Part shown: positions 52,347-55,522 of the stretch, piece after piece | Numbering within the stretch: position 1 is the stretch's first letter | Layout of the letters: every line of letters starts with the position of its first letter | Assembly: GCA_023664085.1 (NCBI GenBank) | Contig: JAMPGE010000010.1 | Coordinates: 1-55,522 of the forward strand | From: Muribaculum sp. | Lineage (GTDB): Bacteria > Bacteroidota > Bacteroidia > Bacteroidales > Muribaculaceae | Reading direction: 5' to 3' | DNA length: 55,522 nt | The notes under the pieces: model-generated | Told to the model about the DNA's origin: nothing | The model's database searches: none | What the model saw: the letters and a program-made list of their open reading frames with translations, nothing else | Program-made: the position numbers and the translations under genes

Positions 52347-54257
52347 ATGACAATCAACAGATATCCCTCCCGCGACAGATTCCTTCCCACCACAGCCGAC
52401 GAAATAAAGGCTCTTGGATGGGATCGTCCGGATATTATACTTTTCTCAGGCGATGCATATATTGACCATCCCTCTTTCGGAGCCGCTGTAATAGGGCGAT
52501 CTCTTCAGGCTGCCGGCTACAGAGTAGCGATTGTGCCCCAACCTAACTGGCGCGATGATCTTCGCGATTTTCGCAAACTCGGCAAGCCAAGGCTCTTCTT
52601 CGGAGTGTCGGCCGGAGCAATGGACTCTATGGTGAATCATTATACGGCGGCCCGACGCCTTCGTCACGACGACGCTTATACTCCCGGCGGCCGTCACGGC
52701 GCTCGTCCGGATTATCCCACTATAGTCTACTCCAAGATCCTAAAGGATCTATATCCGGATGTGCCGATAGTGGCCGGTGGTATCGAAGCCTCCATGAGAA
52801 GAGTGTCGCATTATGATTATTGGCAAGACAGGTTGCTCCCCTCAATCCTTTCGGAGGCGCAAGCCGACATGATTGTGTACGGTATGGGAGAAAAGGCCAC
52901 TCTTGAGATAGCCCGTCGTCTCGATGCCGGAGAGGATATCCGGGAGATTAGGGATATTCCTCAGACTGTTTTTTTTACTGATGAAAAGCCCGAAGCCGAC
53001 TCCATTATTCTTCATTCCTTCGAAGAATGCCTCGACAGCAAACGCAGGCAGGCGGAAAATTTCAAAAGTGTAGAGACTCAGTCAAACATGATGCATGGCA
53101 AGGTGATGTATCAGTCCACGGGCCATCGCCTCATACGCCTTAACCCAATGTATCCGCCGATGACTACCGCGGAAATCGATGCATCGTTCGACCTTCCTTA
53201 CACACGACTCCCACATCCGCGCTACAAAGGCAAGACCATACCGGCATACGAGATGATCCGCCATTCCATATGTATGCACCGCGGATGCTTCGGCGGGTGT
53301 GCTTTCTGTACCATCTCTGCTCATCAAGGTAAATTTATAGCGTCAAGAAGCAAAGAGTCGATCCTTAAGGAAGCGCGACACGTGACGCAGATGGAAGATT
53401 TCAAAGGATATATATCCGACTTGGGGGGACCATCCGCCAATATGTATGCCATGGGAGGCCGCGATCGCAGTTTATGCGAAAAATGCCGCAGACCATCCTG
53501 CCTGCATCCTTTGCCTTGTAAGAATCTCGACAACGATCATCGTCCCCTTCTGGATATTTATAGGTCCGTGGATGCCCTGCCGGGGGTGAAAAAGTCTTTT
53601 GTGGGCAGTGGAGTAAGATACGATTTATGTATGGCCCGCAATGAAAGCCAGGACGTGAACCGGTGCAACGAAGAATATATGCGTCAACTTATCGGCAGCC
53701 ACGTGAGCGGTAGACTTAAAGTGGCTCCGGAGCATACATCCGACTCTGTGCTCTCCATAATGCGCAAACCGTCCTTCTCTCTCTTCTATGAATTTAAGAA
53801 GAAATTCGATCGGTTTAACAAAGATGCAGGACTGCGCCAGCAGATCATACCCTATTTCATTTCATCTCACCCCGGATGCAGAGAGGAAGATATGGCCGAA
53901 CTGGCGGTGATCACCAAAGACCTTGATTTTCATTTGGAGCAGGTGCAGGACTTCACTCCCACTCCCATGACACTCTCCACGGAGATATACTACACGGGGA
54001 TCAATCCTTACACCGGGGAGAAGGTATTTACGGCTCGTACTGCCGAACAAAAGCAGTCACAACGGAGATTCTTTTTCTGGTACAAACCCGAGGCGCGGCG
54101 AGAGATTACAGACCGGCTCAATCGCCTTCATCGGCCGGATCTTATAGAGCGCCTGTATCCGAAGAGTCATAATTCCCCCCGCTTTTCCTCTCAGTCTCGA
54201 CAAAGACCTGACGATTCACGTCTGCGTCCTCAGAATCGTAAGAAGAATAGGTACTGA
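52347..54257 (+). CDS. YgiQ-family radical SAM protein
   Basis: The protein is 636 residues. The N-terminal UPF0313 domain (RPDIILFSGDAYIDHPSFGAAVIGRSLQAAGYRV) is a B12-binding-like fold. The radical SAM core has the cluster motif CxxxCxxC at Cys314, Cys318 and Cys321 (GCFGGCAFC). The segments SFVGSGVRYDL, KVAPEHTSDSVL and PYFISSHPGC are typical of YgiQ. The reaction is not known. It follows uvrB by 2 nt, so it is co-transcribed. The last 38 codons form a Ser/Arg/Gln-rich tail that overlaps the convergent acyltransferase gene by 116 nt. Confidence 0.93.
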   Translation: MTINRYPSRDRFLPTTADEIKALGWDRPDIILFSGDAYIDHPSFGAAVIGRSLQAAGYRVAIVPQPNWRDDLRDFRKLGKPRLFFGVSAGAMDSMVNHYTAARRLRHDDAYTPGGRHGARPDYPTIVYSKILKDLYPDVPIVAGGIEASMRRVSHYDYWQDRLLPSILSEAQADMIVYGMGEKATLEIARRLDAGEDIREIRDIPQTVFFTDEKPEADSIILHSFEECLDSKRRQAENFKSVETQSNMMHGKVMYQSTGHRLIRLNPMYPPMTTAEIDASFDLPYTRLPHPRYKGKTIPAYEMIRHSICMHRGCFGGCAFCTISAHQGKFIASRSKESILKEARHVTQMEDFKGYISDLGGPSANMYAMGGRDRSLCEKCRRPSCLHPLPCKNLDNDHRPLLDIYRSVDALPGVKKSFVGSGVRYDLCMARNESQDVNRCNEEYMRQLIGSHVSGRLKVAPEHTSDSVLSIMRKPSFSLFYEFKKKFDRFNKDAGLRQQIIPYFISSHPGCREEDMAELAVITKDLDFHLEQVQDFTPTPMTLSTEIYYTGINPYTGEKVFTARTAEQKQSQRRFFFWYKPEARREITDRLNRLHRPDLIERLYPKSHNSPRFSSQSRQRPDDSRLRPQNRKKNRY

Positions 54258-55374
54258 CGGGTTTCAGGCGCAGTAAGCGTGTACCTGGTGGTATGTAGCC
54301 TTTGATTTTCCGCCAGAAGTACAACCCGACAAGAGGCACTGCCACCCCGGCGATGGAATAAAGCACCCAGAAGAAATCGGTGTTGTTGTAATGTATCACC
54401 ATATGGCAGCCGATTTGTTCGAAGTCCAGATCGTACCATTGGATTTTCATCAGGCTTACAAGCTTGTAGGAGATGATGTGGAATATGAAGACGTAGAGAG
54501 TATTCTCACCTATGAATATCATTAATCTTCGCAGACGGGAGTCTTTCCCGTCTATTTTTTTTGCGGCGTAGTGTACAAACAGCCAGCCGATGATTCCGGT
54601 CAGTGGCAATGACCAAAGATCGCGATAGGAGCCGCCGTTGTTCATGCCGGAGAGATGGAGCCATGCAGTCCCGCAAAGAAGCAGGAAATATAATGCGAAC
54701 AGACCCCAATGCTCCTTGATGCGGGGTTCGTATTTGCGATAGAGCACTCCGATGCCGAAGAAAAACACCCCCCACGTCTCTCTCCATCCCCCGTTGGGTA
54801 TGGCTGAGATTTTCACTGAAGAAAAAATGTGGAACGCGGTGAATGCCACGGCTCCTATGCATATCAGGGCCACACTGCAGCTATCGTTGAGCCGGGTGCG
54901 GCTATCGATAAGTTTGTAGAGTAGCATGAAAATAATACTGGCAAGCATCAGACCTCTGAAAAACCAAAAAGCTCCGGCCATAAACTCATCGTAACCGCTC
55001 ATGGACGTAAAGATCTGCACCGCACGCTGTGCCATATCATGCAGGGAATAGGGATGCGTCACTCCCCCGGTCCAGTTGCCGTAAGTCTCGTTGAGGATTC
55101 CGAAACGGTGCCATACGTTGTGAAGCAACAGAAACACGAGCGACCATTTCAGAAAAGGCACGTACAGCCCTTTTACCCGCTTGGAGATAAATGTCCAGGG
55201 ATCCGAAAGGTATCTTCTCGAAAAGAAATAGCCTGCCGCGATAAAAAACAACGGCATATGGAAAGTATAGATAAAATTGGTGATATACCAGGGAGCTTCG
55301 GCATGGCCGATGACCATTAGAATGATGCCGATCCCCTTCATAATGGAAATTGTATAATTGCGCGTAGATACCAT
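54142..55374 (-). CDS. Acyltransferase-3 family membrane protein
   Basis: The protein has 410 residues from ATG 55374; an in-frame ATG at 55404 lies within the -7 element and is less likely. About ten transmembrane helices carry the acyltransferase_3 features: GIGIILMVIGHAE with the catalytic-type His, FHMPLFFIAAGYFF, then an Arg/Lys-rich loop. It may O-acetylate a cell-surface glycan or lipid. The C-terminal tail of about 40 residues, after the last helix, is rich in Ser, Asp and Tyr and overlaps the tail of the YgiQ gene on the opposite strand. Confidence 0.88.
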   Translation of the reverse strand: MVSTRNYTISIMKGIGIILMVIGHAEAPWYITNFIYTFHMPLFFIAAGYFFSRRYLSDPWTFISKRVKGLYVPFLKWSLVFLLLHNVWHRFGILNETYGNWTGGVTHPYSLHDMAQRAVQIFTSMSGYDEFMAGAFWFFRGLMLASIIFMLLYKLIDSRTRLNDSCSVALICIGAVAFTAFHIFSSVKISAIPNGGWRETWGVFFFGIGVLYRKYEPRIKEHWGLFALYFLLLCGTAWLHLSGMNNGGSYRDLWSLPLTGIIGWLFVHYAAKKIDGKDSRLRRLMIFIGENTLYVFIFHIISYKLVSLMKIQWYDLDFEQIGCHMVIHYNNTDFFWVLYSIAGVAVPLVGLYFWRKIKGYIPPGTRLLRLKPVSTYSSYDSEDADVNRQVFVETERKSGGNYDSSDTGAL

Positions 55375-55392
55375 AAAAAAAGATAATGACTG

Positions 55393-55400
55393 CAAAGCTA
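55393..55400 (-). promoter_or_regulatory. -7 box for the acyltransferase gene
   Basis: The minus strand reads TAGCTTTG, with a TTTG 23 nt further upstream (spacing slightly long). The leader would be about 12 nt. Confidence 0.45.
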
Positions 55401-55501
55401 CCAATAATTTTTTGATCCGGCAACAAACTTAACGCTTCCCATCAACCGTAAATCACCAACCATCAACTTTATAGGTAAAACAGAAAATATATGCACATTT
55501 T

Positions 55502-55522
55502 ATGAAAAATCCTTTTAGTTCA
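55502..55522 (+). CDS. Possible start of a gene running off the window
   Basis: ATG at 55502 followed by six sense codons (MKNPFSS) to the end of the sequence. There is no ribosome-binding site or promoter to support it, so it is only a candidate. Confidence 0.2.

Noticed and set aside
1..55522. CRISPR arrays, rRNA/tRNA genes, integrases, toxin-antitoxin or phage-defence modules
   Set aside because: I looked on both strands and found no regularly spaced repeats, RNA gene folds or such proteins; the CPBP protease and HsdR-N protein lack defence partners.

Overview
The window looks like a chromosomal segment of a gut-type Bacteroidales bacterium; Muribaculaceae or a close relative is my best guess. 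The grounds are Bacteroidota promoters of the form TTTG-N19/20-TAnnTTTG in front of several genes, DUF4290, DUF5686 and THUMP-like (PG_1098-type) proteins, an EFR1-type flavodoxin-ferredoxin, NspC, and a MurA with Asp in place of the catalytic Cys. Almost everything from base 2778 onward is chromosomal housekeeping and cell-envelope biology. I see no rRNA, tRNA, CRISPR array, complete insertion sequence, integrase or phage gene.

Layout. (1) 1-2260, minus strand: an AT-rich accessory block. It holds a small Cys/Gly-rich secreted-peptide-like precursor with a double-glycine leader (1979-2260), a short doubtful ORF region, and a TonB-receptor-like outer-membrane barrel (24-1694) whose frame stops early at the window edge. 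This is the candidate novel system, and it runs off the left end. (2) 2778-9614, plus strand: lon, trmN6, a long leader with an interrupted small frame, a Trp/Gly- and Asn/Thr-rich secreted protein, and a FadL-like porin. (3) 9674-11299, minus: THUMP-like methyltransferase and a small coiled-coil protein. (4) 11654-14212, plus: periplasmic amidase and MlaD. (5) 14339-19340, minus: DEAD-box helicase, ECF sigma factor, DUF5686 outer-membrane protein. (6) 19506-22095: an SDR/CYTH pair (plus) facing a MerR/M23 peptidase pair (minus). (7) 22240-26826, plus: alaS, SH3-like exported protein, dicarboxylate symporter. (8) 26910-31392, minus: five genes, udk-lptB-CPBP protease-holA-EFR1. (9) 31920-39346, plus: mlaE-mlaF, S1/P1 nuclease, HsdR-N-like protein, UvrD helicase, nspC, glycosyltransferase. 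(10) 39405-45710, minus: OmpA-like, small acidic protein, rimM, murA, DUF4290, tsaB, FAD oxidoreductase. (11) 45867-47806, plus: HAD phosphatase and rarA. (12) 47890-49947, minus: folE, SPOR protein, tpiA. (13) 50254-54257, plus: uvrB and YgiQ radical-SAM, overlapping tail to tail with a minus-strand acyltransferase (54142-55374).

Common themes are envelope maintenance (MlaD with MlaEF, LptB, MurA, amidase, M23 peptidase, SPOR, OmpA, FadL-like, DUF5686) and DNA/RNA upkeep (UvrB, UvrD, RarA, HolA, Lon, TrmN6, RimM, TsaB, AlaS). Two non-genic signals stand out. One is a roughly 20-nt motif close to TTTTATGAGACGGACTCTTA that recurs in at least ten intergenic gaps. The other is a roughly 200-bp element with 24-nt terminal inverted repeats upstream of mlaE.
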